Source: Paracraurococcus sp042666655
Lineage (GTDB): Bacteria > Pseudomonadota > Alphaproteobacteria > Acetobacterales > Acetobacteraceae
Length of the DNA stretch: 64,000 nucleotides
Assembly (NCBI RefSeq): GCF_042666655.1
Contig: NZ_JBHTDE010000002.1
Span: 62,001-126,000, forward strand
Direction: 5' to 3'
Shown piece by piece: positions 45,281 to 54,313 of this stretch. Numbering within the stretch: the first letter of the stretch is position 1; every line of letters begins with the position of its first letter. The position numbers and the translations under genes were made by a program. The notes under the pieces were generated by a model. The model saw nothing but the letters and a program-made list of their open reading frames with translations, had not been told where the DNA came from and did no database searches.

Positions 45281-46654
45281 TCAATCGCGGAAGGCCCGCC
45301 GGGCCGCGTGGCGGATCGGCGTCCAGAAATAGCTCAGCGGCGTACGCTTTTCGCCGAGGACATAGATCTCCACAGGCATGCCGGCGAACATCTGCACCTC
45401 GGGGAAGTGCGCCAGCGCCTCGGGCTCCAGCTCCGCCCGGATGGTGTAGTACCGGCTGCCGTTCTGCACGGTGACGATATCGGGCGACACCAGCGTCACG
45501 CGCCCGGACAGCACCGGCAACTCGCGCATCCGATAGGCGGTCAGCCGCAAGTTGGCCCGTTGGCCGACCGCCACCTGCTCGATATCCGTCGGCAGGATCT
45601 GGCCCTCGACGATCAGTCGATCATCGGCCGGCACCAGATCAAGAATTGGCTGCCCGGCGGTGATGCTGCTGCCCGGGGTGAACATCTGGATGTTGGTGAC
45701 CCTCCCGGACTCCGGCGCCAGCAGCTCCCGCCGGGTCAGTATGTCCTGCGCCGCGCGAAGCTGCTGCGTCGCGGAGGCGACCGCGGCCTCCGTCGTCTGC
45801 AGGTCGTTGGCGATATCCGAAAGCCGGCCGAAGCGCAGGGCGGCGAGCTGCCTTTCGCCCTGCAGCATCGCTTCCTGGAACTGCTTCTCCTGCGCGGAGA
45901 AGGAGCCGATGAGCGCGGCGAAGCTGGCCTCCTGCCGCTGCAGCTCGAGTATGGTGAAGCGCGATGCGAAGCCCTGCGCCAGCAGCCGGGCAAGGCCGGC
46001 GATCTGGTCCCTTGCCGACTTCACCTGCAGTTCGGCTCCCTCGCGCTGGGCGCGGGCGCCGGTCGCCTGCTCGCGGGATTGGGTGATATGCTTCTCCCCC
46101 ACCGCCACCTGGCTGTCGTAGTTGGCCCAGCGGGCGGCGAAGAGCGACTGCTCCGCCTTCAGGAAAACGTCGATCGCCGGGTCGGCCGCGGCGGCCTTGC
46201 GCAAATCCTCCGGGAAGGCCAGCACGCGCCCGTCCGCCTGTTCCGCCCGCAGCCGGGCGATGCGGGCGCGACCGCTCCAGAAGGCCGCACGGGCCTGGTC
46301 GGCCGCAGCTTCCGCCTGGGTCACGTCGAGCTGCGCCAGGGGCTGGCCGGCCTCGATGAAGCTGCCTTCCTTCACCATCAACTGGCGTAGAATGCCCGGC
46401 TCCAGCAGCGTCACCGTCTTCCGTTTGCCCTCGGGGATCAACTGCCCCTGGCCCAGCACCGCTTGCTCGATCGTGGTCATGGTCGCCCAGCCGCCGAGCG
46501 GCAACAGGGTCAGGCCGAGGACCAGCAAGGCCTGGCGGGTCACCCGCCGCACCGGCGGGGTGCGGATCGCCGCTTCCAGCTGTGCCTCGAGCGAAGGGCG
46601 GGGATGCGGGGTGGGCAGGGCGATGGTCCCGCCGCGTTCAACCAGTTGCTGCAT
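45281..46654 (-). CDS. HlyD-type periplasmic adaptor (membrane fusion protein)
   Basis: This 457-residue adaptor of type I secretion or polysaccharide export has a short cytoplasmic N-terminus, one membrane helix (ALLVLGLTLLPLGGWATM, about 44-62), a biotinyl-lipoyl-like half (VTLLEPGILRQLMVKEGSFI), a long coiled coil (about 110-285, ending LRAAQDILTRRELLAPESGR) and a beta-barrel region with VLSGRVTLVSPDIV and MPVEIYVLGEKRTPLSYFW. That ending is the standard HlyD/PrtE C-terminus. Start 46654 overlaps the upstream ABC gene by 17 bases. It should bridge the ABC pair to an outer-membrane channel not encoded here. Confidence 0.93.
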   Translation of the reverse strand: MQQLVERGGTIALPTPHPRPSLEAQLEAAIRTPPVRRVTRQALLVLGLTLLPLGGWATMTTIEQAVLGQGQLIPEGKRKTVTLLEPGILRQLMVKEGSFIEAGQPLAQLDVTQAEAAADQARAAFWSGRARIARLRAEQADGRVLAFPEDLRKAAAADPAIDVFLKAEQSLFAARWANYDSQVAVGEKHITQSREQATGARAQREGAELQVKSARDQIAGLARLLAQGFASRFTILELQRQEASFAALIGSFSAQEKQFQEAMLQGERQLAALRFGRLSDIANDLQTTEAAVASATQQLRAAQDILTRRELLAPESGRVTNIQMFTPGSSITAGQPILDLVPADDRLIVEGQILPTDIEQVAVGQRANLRLTAYRMRELPVLSGRVTLVSPDIVTVQNGSRYYTIRAELEPEALAHFPEVQMFAGMPVEIYVLGEKRTPLSYFWTPIRHAARRAFRD

Positions 46655-48335
46655 GGCCGGGTTCCATGAGAGCGGCGCAGGGGCGCAGCGGCTGCGCCTC
46701 CCAGCGGCCAGCGGGGCCAAGGGTAAGACGGAGATCGGCGACATCCGTCCAGGTCTGCGGCTCATGCGTGACGACCAGCACGATGCCGCCGCGCTGGCGC
46801 ATGTGCTCCACCGCCGCACGCACCTCGCCGCGGGCACCGCCATCGAGCCCGACTTCCGGCTCGTCCAGCACCAGCAGCGACGGCGCGCCGAACAGCGCCC
46901 GCGCCAGGCCGACCAGGCGGCGCTGCCCGGCGGAAAGGCCGGACGTCTGTCCCGCCTGGGTCTGGTAGCCGAGCGGCAGCCGACCGATCATCGCATGTGC
47001 GCCGGCCGCCCTTGCCGCGGCGACCACGGCCTCCGGCGGAGCGTCCGGGCCGCGGCCGATATTGCCGAGGACATCGCCGTCCAACAGTTGCACGTCCTGC
47101 GGCAGGTAGCCGATCCGGGCGCCGAAGCACTCGCGGTCGCAGCGGGCGCTGTCCTGCCCGTCCAACAGAACCCTGCCTGCGGTCGGCGGCAGCAGACCGA
47201 GGATGAGCCGCAGCAGCGTGCTTTTGCCGACGCCATTCGCACCCTGGATGATGCAGACCGAACCGGGCAACAGATGCAGGGCGATGCCGTCGATGATCGG
47301 CGCGGGCCGGCCGGGCGGATGGAAGCAGACGCCGTCCAGCACCAAACCCGCCGGCGCCGTCGGGTCGCGCGGCATCGCCTCGGGCGCTGCATCCTGCCGC
47401 ATCACCCGGCGCAGCCGGCCCCAGGCGCCGATGCTCCCCGCCCAGGTCTCCCAGCCATTCATCAGTTGGGAGAAAGGCTGCAGCGTGTTCGCCATGAGGA
47501 AGTAGACGCACAGCAACATCCCGGCCGTGGCCGAGCCGTCGAACAACAGCATGCCGACATAGAGGAAAGCCCCCAGGGTCAGCAGTTCGGCCACCACCTT
47601 CTCGATCTCGTGCAGCGTGTCGGTGCGGCGCTGCGTCGCGCCCTCCGCCTCCAGGGCTGCGCCGTAGCGATGCTGCCAGCGGGACAGGGTAGCCGGCACC
47701 AGGCCGAGCCCGCGCACCAGGTCGGGATGGGAAAGCTGGGCGCTCAATTCCGTCTCGGCCACCTGCATCGCCCGTGCGCTGTCCCGCAGCCGGCCGCGGC
47801 TTGCGATGTGCATGACCACCCCGAGGCCCGCCATGACCGCGGCACTGCCAAGGCCGATCAGGCCCAGCCCGGTGTCCAGCACGAACATCACGAGGATGGC
47901 GACAACGGCGCCGATCAGTTCGAGAAACAGCAGCGAAGCCCGGCTGGCGAAGAAGGCCTGGACCCTGGCGATTTCCCGCAGCACGGTCGCGCCCTGCGCC
48001 CGATCGGTGCGGACCGCGTTGTACACCGCGGCCTGCAGCGCTTCGGCACGCAAGGTGACCCCAAGCCGCTCGGCGACGGCGCCGAGCATGCTGCCGCGCA
48101 GATGCGTGTACCAGCCGGACAGGATGACGACGAGGGCGAACAAGGCGGCGAAGGCGATCGCGGTGGAGGTGTTCCGGGTATCAAGCACGCCGTCGCCGAT
48201 ATGCTTCATCACCAGCAGGAAGGCGAGGAAAGACATCTGGCTGGCGGCGGTCAGCAGAATCAGGGTGGCGACGAAGGTCGGCGTGACGCCGACATCGCGC
48301 AGCCGGAGGCCGGCGGGGGGCGCGGCGGGGCTCAT
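46638..48335 (-). CDS. ABC half-transporter (type I secretion class), subunit B
   Basis: This 565-residue protein has an N-terminal membrane domain with about six helices (first: FVATLILLTAASQMSFLAFL) and a C-terminal ATPase. Walker A is GANGVGKST, Q-loop region YLPQDVQLLDG, Walker B LLVLDEPEVGLDGG and H-loop VTHEP. The signature is LSAGQRR, with Ala for the first Gly, and the catalytic glutamate is kept. It overlaps the other ABC gene by four bases (ATGA). The pair differ throughout, so a heterodimer is likely. It lacks a C39 peptidase domain. Confidence 0.9.
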   Translation of the reverse strand: MSPAAPPAGLRLRDVGVTPTFVATLILLTAASQMSFLAFLLVMKHIGDGVLDTRNTSTAIAFAALFALVVILSGWYTHLRGSMLGAVAERLGVTLRAEALQAAVYNAVRTDRAQGATVLREIARVQAFFASRASLLFLELIGAVVAILVMFVLDTGLGLIGLGSAAVMAGLGVVMHIASRGRLRDSARAMQVAETELSAQLSHPDLVRGLGLVPATLSRWQHRYGAALEAEGATQRRTDTLHEIEKVVAELLTLGAFLYVGMLLFDGSATAGMLLCVYFLMANTLQPFSQLMNGWETWAGSIGAWGRLRRVMRQDAAPEAMPRDPTAPAGLVLDGVCFHPPGRPAPIIDGIALHLLPGSVCIIQGANGVGKSTLLRLILGLLPPTAGRVLLDGQDSARCDRECFGARIGYLPQDVQLLDGDVLGNIGRGPDAPPEAVVAAARAAGAHAMIGRLPLGYQTQAGQTSGLSAGQRRLVGLARALFGAPSLLVLDEPEVGLDGGARGEVRAAVEHMRQRGGIVLVVTHEPQTWTDVADLRLTLGPAGRWEAQPLRPCAALMEPGHAATG

Positions 48336-50071
48336 GGCGTTGCCATCGCCGGGCGGCGCGCCCGCGGCAGCTTCGGTGGTACCCGTCCGGGCAGCAGCGG
48401 CCGCTCCTCGCCCGCCGGTACCAACTGCCCCTGGCGGATCGCCAGCACGCGGTCGGCGGTGGCCAGCAGGTTGGGCCGATGAGTGGTGAAGACGATCGAA
48501 ACTCCCTCCGCTTTCAAGCGGCGCAGCAGCCGCGCGACCTCGGCTTCACCCTCCGGATCGAGCGAGCCGGCCAGTTCATCCAGCACCAGCAAGCGTGGCC
48601 GGCCATAAAGCGCGCGGGCGAGCGCCAGGCGGTGCCGCTGACCCATCGAGAGCTCCCAGCCGCCGGTCAGCGGCGTGGCATACCCGCAAGGCAGGCCAAC
48701 GACCGTCGCATGTGCCCCGGCCCGCTGCGCCGCCTCGATGACCTCGGTCATGTCCGGCGTCTCCAGGCGGGCAACGACCTCCGCGACGGTGGCGCGGGAC
48801 AGCAGCGAATCCTGTGGCAGGTAGCCGACATGCCGGGCCAATTCCTGCCGGTCCCATTGGCTGGTGGCATGCCCATCCAGGTACACTCCGCCGCCATTCG
48901 GCCGCAGGATGCCCATCAGCAGCCGCAGCAGCGTGCTCTTGCCGCTGCCAGAAGGGCCGACGATGGCGACGACCTCGCCCGGCCCGATCTCGAGTTCCAG
49001 GTTGCGGAACAGTACCGGCTGCGGGCCGCGGAAGCCGAAGGACACATGCTCCATCGTCAGGCTCACCGCCGGCGGCGGGAAGGCGATGCCCTCCGGGATC
49101 GCCGCCGTCGCCCGCATCATCGCCCGCAGCCGCTGCCAGGCGGCCATCGCCTCGGTCAGGCCGCGCAGATGGCTGCCGAGGCCCATGAAGGGGCTGACCA
49201 CCATGCCGATCGCCAGCACCGAGCCGGCGAAGGCGGCGTTGACGTTCTGGCCGCTCAGGGCGAGCGCCGCCATGAGGAAGATGATGCTGCCACGCAGCAT
49301 GCCGGCCAGCAGTTCCAGCAGTGTCCTCAGGCGTTCGGCCCGTCGCTCGCAGGCCCAGGCTTCGGCCGACCCCTCAGCCGCCGCCATGGTCCATTGCCGA
49401 ACCAGACGCGGCAGCATGCCCATGGCCAGGACCGCCTCGCCCGAACGGATCGCATCCGCCGCCATGCCGAAGGCGCGGCCGCGGGACTCCCCGGCGACCA
49501 CCGCGGCCCGGTGGGCGGCCCGGGTCATCAGCAGGCTGACGATGCTGCCGGCGAGGCAGAAGACCAGCGCCATGACCCCGGCCCACCAATGCATGGCGAA
49601 GATCAATGCCAGCAGCAGCGGCGTCGTCAGCAGGGCGATGCCCAGATGCGGCAGGTGGCCGGAGATGGCGCCGCGAAGGGTCTCGATCGCCTCCAGCGCT
49701 GCACTGGACAGCACCTCCGGCCGGCCGGCCCGCTGGGCGGTGCAGAGCACGGCCGGCAGCGCCAGGCGTTCGGCGACATAGCGCGCCACCACGGCGACCG
49801 CGTGGTGCTGTATGATCCGGACCACCGAGGCGGCGACCACGGCGATCACCCAGAAGACGCCGGCGGAAAAGAGCGTGGCGGCGCTCAATGTCACCGGCAG
49901 CAGGACGAATAAGCTGGTCTTGTTGAGGATGATGGCGAAGCCGAGCAGCACGCCGACCAGGCCCAGCCCGAGCATGAGCGCAAACCAGGTGCCGACGATC
50001 CGCAGCGTGTCCTCGATGGCGCCGCGCATCAGCGCATCCGCCGAGGCGCCCTGGCCGGGGGTGGCCGCCAT
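48332..50071 (-). CDS. ABC half-transporter (type I secretion class), subunit A
   Basis: This 579-residue exporter half has about six membrane helices (TWFALMLGLGLVGVLLGFAI; LFVLLPVTLSAATLFSAGVF) and an ATPase with Walker A GPSGSGKST, Q-loop region YLPQDSLLSRATVAE, signature LSMGQRHR (degenerate), Walker B LLVLDELAGSLDPEGE and H-loop TTHRP. ATG 50071 is preferred; a TTG at 50089 overlaps the upstream gene. With subunit B and HlyD it forms an inner-membrane export machine. Both signatures depart from LSGGQ in different ways. Confidence 0.9.
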   Translation of the reverse strand: MAATPGQGASADALMRGAIEDTLRIVGTWFALMLGLGLVGVLLGFAIILNKTSLFVLLPVTLSAATLFSAGVFWVIAVVAASVVRIIQHHAVAVVARYVAERLALPAVLCTAQRAGRPEVLSSAALEAIETLRGAISGHLPHLGIALLTTPLLLALIFAMHWWAGVMALVFCLAGSIVSLLMTRAAHRAAVVAGESRGRAFGMAADAIRSGEAVLAMGMLPRLVRQWTMAAAEGSAEAWACERRAERLRTLLELLAGMLRGSIIFLMAALALSGQNVNAAFAGSVLAIGMVVSPFMGLGSHLRGLTEAMAAWQRLRAMMRATAAIPEGIAFPPPAVSLTMEHVSFGFRGPQPVLFRNLELEIGPGEVVAIVGPSGSGKSTLLRLLMGILRPNGGGVYLDGHATSQWDRQELARHVGYLPQDSLLSRATVAEVVARLETPDMTEVIEAAQRAGAHATVVGLPCGYATPLTGGWELSMGQRHRLALARALYGRPRLLVLDELAGSLDPEGEAEVARLLRRLKAEGVSIVFTTHRPNLLATADRVLAIRQGQLVPAGEERPLLPGRVPPKLPRARRPAMATP

Positions 50072-50076
50072 GCCGG

Positions 50077-50766
50077 TCAACCCAGCCAATGCAGGGTGGC
50101 CAAGGCCATCGCCCCACCGGACAGGCAGGCAAGCAGCGCATAGAGCACCCCCTGCCAGGGGTCGAGCCCGGTTCGGGCGGCAGGCGTTGGCACGCCCAGC
50201 TCGGCCAGCCGGGCATCGAGCCGCGTCAGCCAGAGCTCCAGGTGTTGCACGCGGGTCTGTAAGGCCTCGATCGCCGTCGCCTCGCCCGGCTGCTCGGAGC
50301 GCTGGCGCAGCGCCACCAATTCACGCCGCAGGTCGTGCTGCTCGGCGATGACGCCCTCCATCGTCCGCTGCAGCGGATTGCCGGTGGGCGGCGGCTGCCG
50401 CGGCAGGCGGACGGCGATCGGGTACTCGCGCCCGTCGCCGCCGAAGGCGACCACCGCAAGGTTGGCCAGGCGGTCGCGCCATTCGGGGCGCAGCGGCAGT
50501 TCGAAGGCGTGGCAGCCATCGCCGATGCCGGCTTCGGCCAGATCCGGGCGGGCGCCGTCGGCGCGCGCCTCGGCCAGGGTCTCCCCGGCGATGCGCAACG
50601 CCACCCGGACCCGCTGCGCCGGATGGCCGAAGTCCCAGGCCCAGCCATAGAGCCGATCGGGCGTGGCATTGTCGATCACCCCGCGGACATCGGAGGTGCG
50701 ACCCCGGTCGGCTTCGGCTTCCGTCATCCGTTTGGGGGCGGCGGCGTCCGGTGGCTGGATCAGCAT
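50077..50766 (-). CDS. Tail-anchored coiled-coil protein with a GWAWD-type domain
   Basis: This 229-residue protein has an N-terminal globular part (about 28-115) with the pattern GVIDNATPDRLYGWAWDF, LAEARADGARPDLAEAGIGD and HAFELPLRPEW, a layout I associate with modules attached to glycosyltransferases. A coiled-coil-prone region follows (about 135-195), then a C-terminal membrane helix (GVLYALLACLSGGAMALATL). The soluble part should face the cytoplasm if it is tail-anchored. It lies between the glycosyltransferase and exporter genes and may link synthesis to export. Function is inference only. Confidence 0.7.
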   Translation of the reverse strand: MLIQPPDAAAPKRMTEAEADRGRTSDVRGVIDNATPDRLYGWAWDFGHPAQRVRVALRIAGETLAEARADGARPDLAEAGIGDGCHAFELPLRPEWRDRLANLAVVAFGGDGREYPIAVRLPRQPPPTGNPLQRTMEGVIAEQHDLRRELVALRQRSEQPGEATAIEALQTRVQHLELWLTRLDARLAELGVPTPAARTGLDPWQGVLYALLACLSGGAMALATLHWLG

Positions 50767-50794
50767 GGTCTGCGTTTCCCTTGCAGCGGGCTCG

Positions 50795-52039
50795 TCACGC
50801 GGCGCGCGCGCCCAGGGTGTCCCGGTAGAGGTCGTGGTGGCGCTGTGCCGCTGCTTCGAGGCTCAGCGGCGGGCGGATATTCGCCGCCAGACGGTCCCAG
50901 AGGCCTTCGGTCTCGATTGCCTGGCGCAGCACCCGTGCCAGGCCGGCCGAATCGCCGACCGGAGCATGCAGCCCGTCGACGCCGTCCCGCACCATCTCGG
51001 CCATGCCGCCGATCCCGCCGCAGATGACGGGACGGCGATGCAGGAAGGCCTCCTGGATCACCAGCGGCGCGTTCTCCCACCAGATCGAGGGCACCACGAC
51101 CCAATCGACCTGCGCCATCAGCCCGGGCAGCGCGGCGCCCTGGTAGAGGCCGTGATGGCGGGCGGCGGGTGCCGCCTCGAGCGCTGCTGAGAAGCCGGCG
51201 AGAAAGCCCTCCGACTGCCAGGCGGTGCCGCCATGCAGCGTGACGCCATGGGCGATGCCTTCGGCCGACAGCCGGCGCGAGGCGTCGAGCAGCACCATGC
51301 CGCCCTTGAAACGGTTCAGATGGCCGAAGAAGCCGAAGCGATCGCGCCGCCCGTCGGGTGCCGGACGGTGTGGCGCTGGCGGCATTGCAGCGATGCCGTT
51401 CGGCATGACCTGGACCTGCCGCGCCGGGTAGCCGGCCGCCAGGTAGCGGCCGCGGGCGAATTCGCTGGGCGTCAGGATGCGGTCGAACTCGCCCAGCACG
51501 TCCCGCATCTGCAGTTCGCGCATGACGAAATCGGCGCCGCTGCGGCCGGGGAAGCAGGCTTGGCAGCGATCGAGCGAGGGCCCGCGGCAGAGCCGGCCGT
51601 CGGTGGTCAGCAACTGGCCTTCCTGGGCACAGAGAGGGAAGAAGTCGTGCGCGGTGAAGATCAGCCGGGCGCGCGGCGCGGCGCGGCGGATCAAGTCCAC
51701 CGTCTCGACGCCGAATTGCAGCAGGTGGTGGATATGCACGATGTCGGGCTGCATCGCCTCGATCACCGGGGCGAGCGAGGCGAGGCCGTAGGTGTCCGGC
51801 TGCGCCAGGCCGAAGCGGTCGAAATGGCCGAGCCAGACCAGTGCCTCGTCCGTCGCCGTGCCGATGCCCTGCAGCAGCGTGCCCGGGCGGCGCTCGCGGT
51901 GGGCTCCGGTGACGGCGGCCAGGAACATGCCCTCGACGCCATGCTGGTCGCGCAGCGCGCGGAACAGGCCATGGGCAAAGACCTCGGTCCCACCCGGCTG
52001 GAGGCCGGGATGGTTGTGGCAGAGGAACAGCGCCCGCAT
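50795..52039 (-). CDS. GT4-family glycosyltransferase
   Basis: This 414-residue GT-B enzyme transfers a sugar from a nucleotide donor. The N-terminal acceptor domain has the glycine loop HNHPGLQPGGTEVFAHGLF (about 9-27) and HIHHLLQFGVET. The C-terminal donor domain shows FGFFGHLNRFKGG, PSIWWENAPLVIQEAFLHRR (the E-x7-E type motif) and VICGGIGGMAEMV. A cysteine-containing insert LCRGPSLDRCQACFPG occurs in some family members. Its start overlaps the GT2 stop by one base. Confidence 0.93.
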   Translation of the reverse strand: MRALFLCHNHPGLQPGGTEVFAHGLFRALRDQHGVEGMFLAAVTGAHRERRPGTLLQGIGTATDEALVWLGHFDRFGLAQPDTYGLASLAPVIEAMQPDIVHIHHLLQFGVETVDLIRRAAPRARLIFTAHDFFPLCAQEGQLLTTDGRLCRGPSLDRCQACFPGRSGADFVMRELQMRDVLGEFDRILTPSEFARGRYLAAGYPARQVQVMPNGIAAMPPAPHRPAPDGRRDRFGFFGHLNRFKGGMVLLDASRRLSAEGIAHGVTLHGGTAWQSEGFLAGFSAALEAAPAARHHGLYQGAALPGLMAQVDWVVVPSIWWENAPLVIQEAFLHRRPVICGGIGGMAEMVRDGVDGLHAPVGDSAGLARVLRQAIETEGLWDRLAANIRPPLSLEAAAQRHHDLYRDTLGARAA

Positions 52040-54246
52040 CAGCCGCGCCCCGGCCGCGGCTGGCGGGCCATCAGCGCGGCGATCTCTGGCGCCCAGCGGC
52101 GGTGGTGCAGGCCACGGTTGTAGGTGGACGCAAGGCTCTTCGCGTAGCCGCCATGGTCGCGGATCGACTGCCGCTCGAAGTGGAACAGCTCCGCCTGCGG
52201 GACGTAGCCGATCTCGCCGCCGGCAGCGCGCAGCCGCAGGCAGAGGTCGGAGTCCTCGTAGTCGCCGATGACATAGTCGGTGCTGATGCCGCCCACGGCC
52301 TTCCAGGCCTCGGCGCGGACGCAGAATGCGGCGCCGGTGATGCCCGGCACCCGGCGGGCGACCTGCGCTGCCGGCCAGTACCGTGGATGGCCCTTGAAGT
52401 AGTGGTCGTTGAACCACTCCGCCTCGCCCGGCATCTGCAGGAAATAGAGCCCGGCATGCTGCAGCGAGCCGTCCTCGAACAGCAGCTTCGGCCCGACCGC
52501 GGCCAGCTTCCGCTGCCGCTTCAGCGCATTCAGCATTGGTGTCAGCCAGCCGCGTGCTGCCGGCACCACATCGGAATTCAGCAGCAGCAGGACCGCGGCG
52601 TGCGCTTCGGCGGCGCCGGCATGGCAGGCAGCGCCGTAGCCGTGGTTGCGCGGCTGGACCACCAGGACCAGCGGCAGGCGGTACAGCCGGTGCATGCCGC
52701 GCAGCGCATGTTCGACCTCGTCGCGCTGCTCGGGGCTGTCCAGCACGTAAATGAGCTCGGTCTCCCGCAGCGCGGGGTCGCGGGCGAAGGCGCCCAGTTG
52801 GTGCCGCAGGAAGCGCAGGTTGCGGTAGAGCGGCACGATCAGGCTGGCGATCGGGGCATGCGGCGGGCTGCCCATGCGGATCACCTCTGGCGTGCCGCGG
52901 CCGGCCATGACCAGGGCATGCAGGCGTTCCACCGGCGGCGCGATGGCACGCGTCATCAGCGCGGCAGTGGTATGCGCCGGGGCGATGGCGCCGAGGATCG
53001 CATCCCGTGCCGTCTGAGGATGCGCCAGGCCCGGCGGCGCGACCAGTGTCACCTGGTCGCCGGTGGTCAGGCTGAGGCGCAGGCGCCATTGCGCTGCCGC
53101 ACGGGGCGCACCCTCCGGCAGGTGGAGGGCGAAGCCGGCCAGGCAATCCGCCCCGCCATGCGGGGCAGCGGCGAAGTCCTTGACCAGGTCCGGGCGCGGG
53201 AAGCGCTGCAGCGCCGTGGCGGGCAGCGGCTGCTCACCATGGGGGCTGAGCAAAGTGAGGCCGGCGACCAGCCCGAGCGGGTCGCGCAGCCAGCCCCGCA
53301 GGAAGATGCCGCCGGCATGATCCGGCACCGCCATGTCGAGGCTCGCGCCGATCGGGAATTCCGGCGCGGCGTGCTGGTGCATTCGGGCGGCGGGCAGCAG
53401 GAATTGCTGGTCGCGCAGCAGGCGGCGGATCGGTGCCTCGGTACCGGCGCGGCGGGTGAGTTCGTTCTGCGCTGCCCGGCCCAAGGCGCGGCCGCGCGGC
53501 TCCTTGCCGCGCGCAAGCTGGCCAAGGCTCGGCAGGGGCGGCGGGGCGGGAAGACGGATCGGCCGCTCCCCGCCCGGTGGCAGGAGCCAAGCTTCCCCTG
53601 GGCCGCAATCCGGCAGGATGGCGGGACTGCCGGTGAGGCTGACGCGCTGCAGCCGGCGTTGGGTCAACATGACATGGGGGCCGGGTACTGCACCGGCAGG
53701 CAGCGTCCAAAGCAAGGCATCCGCACCGCATCGGGCCACCGCCTGCGCCGATGGGGCGGTGGCGCGTGCCGCAGTGGCGAGGCCCAGGCAGGTCACCGCC
53801 AGCCCGGCGTCGTCGGCCGCGCGGAAGCCGCCCAGCGCCTTGCCGGCCAGGAAGCGCAGCACGGCCAACAGCACGTCGGGTTCGGCGCTGCCGAGCAGGC
53901 TGGCGACATCCGTTACCGATTCAAGCAGCAGGCGGGCGCTGAAGCCGGAGGGCGTCGCCAGGTCGAGGACGGCATCGGGCACCAGGCCCGGCTGGCTTCG
54001 GGCCAGCAACAGGTTTATCCGACCACCCGGCAGGGCAATGCCCTGCCAGGACAGCGGTGCCTGCAGCGCCCCGCCTGCGCCGGTCAGCGGCACCTCGGCG
54101 ATCCGCGCAAGCCCGGGAAGCTCCGGCACGGCGAGCAACACGAGCCGTGGCGACAGGGCCAGGATGCCGACGGACCTTGGTGTCGCTTCGGAAAGCGACG
54201 CCATCGGCCGCCTTTCGGCCGTGCCGTCGAGGAGAGCTGCCGTCAT
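52039..54246 (-). CDS. Large protein with C-terminal GT2-family glycosyltransferase domain
   Basis: This is a 735-residue protein. Residues about 480-735 are a GT-A, GT2 domain: IASLIVPLYRNLRFLRHQLG, LVVQPRNHGYGAACHAGAAE, LLLNSDVVPA (the DxD-type site as NSD), GPKLLFEDGSLQHAGLYFL and IGDYEDSDLCLRLRAAGGEI. The 470-residue N-terminal part has no clear enzyme motif, but around 310-410 it carries FLRGWLRDPLGLVAG and GFALHLPEG, similar in pattern to the domain of the 229-residue protein. It is probably a polysaccharide or glycoprotein glycosyltransferase with a substrate- or partner-binding front half. Confidence 0.88.
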   Translation of the reverse strand: MTAALLDGTAERRPMASLSEATPRSVGILALSPRLVLLAVPELPGLARIAEVPLTGAGGALQAPLSWQGIALPGGRINLLLARSQPGLVPDAVLDLATPSGFSARLLLESVTDVASLLGSAEPDVLLAVLRFLAGKALGGFRAADDAGLAVTCLGLATAARATAPSAQAVARCGADALLWTLPAGAVPGPHVMLTQRRLQRVSLTGSPAILPDCGPGEAWLLPPGGERPIRLPAPPPLPSLGQLARGKEPRGRALGRAAQNELTRRAGTEAPIRRLLRDQQFLLPAARMHQHAAPEFPIGASLDMAVPDHAGGIFLRGWLRDPLGLVAGLTLLSPHGEQPLPATALQRFPRPDLVKDFAAAPHGGADCLAGFALHLPEGAPRAAAQWRLRLSLTTGDQVTLVAPPGLAHPQTARDAILGAIAPAHTTAALMTRAIAPPVERLHALVMAGRGTPEVIRMGSPPHAPIASLIVPLYRNLRFLRHQLGAFARDPALRETELIYVLDSPEQRDEVEHALRGMHRLYRLPLVLVVQPRNHGYGAACHAGAAEAHAAVLLLLNSDVVPAARGWLTPMLNALKRQRKLAAVGPKLLFEDGSLQHAGLYFLQMPGEAEWFNDHYFKGHPRYWPAAQVARRVPGITGAAFCVRAEAWKAVGGISTDYVIGDYEDSDLCLRLRAAGGEIGYVPQAELFHFERQSIRDHGGYAKSLASTYNRGLHHRRWAPEIAALMARQPRPGRG

Positions 54247-54313
54247 GCCCCGGAGTTAGACGGCAGTCCTTTCCGGACTCTGTATGCTGCGCTGCGAGAC
54301 AGATCCCGCTCGG

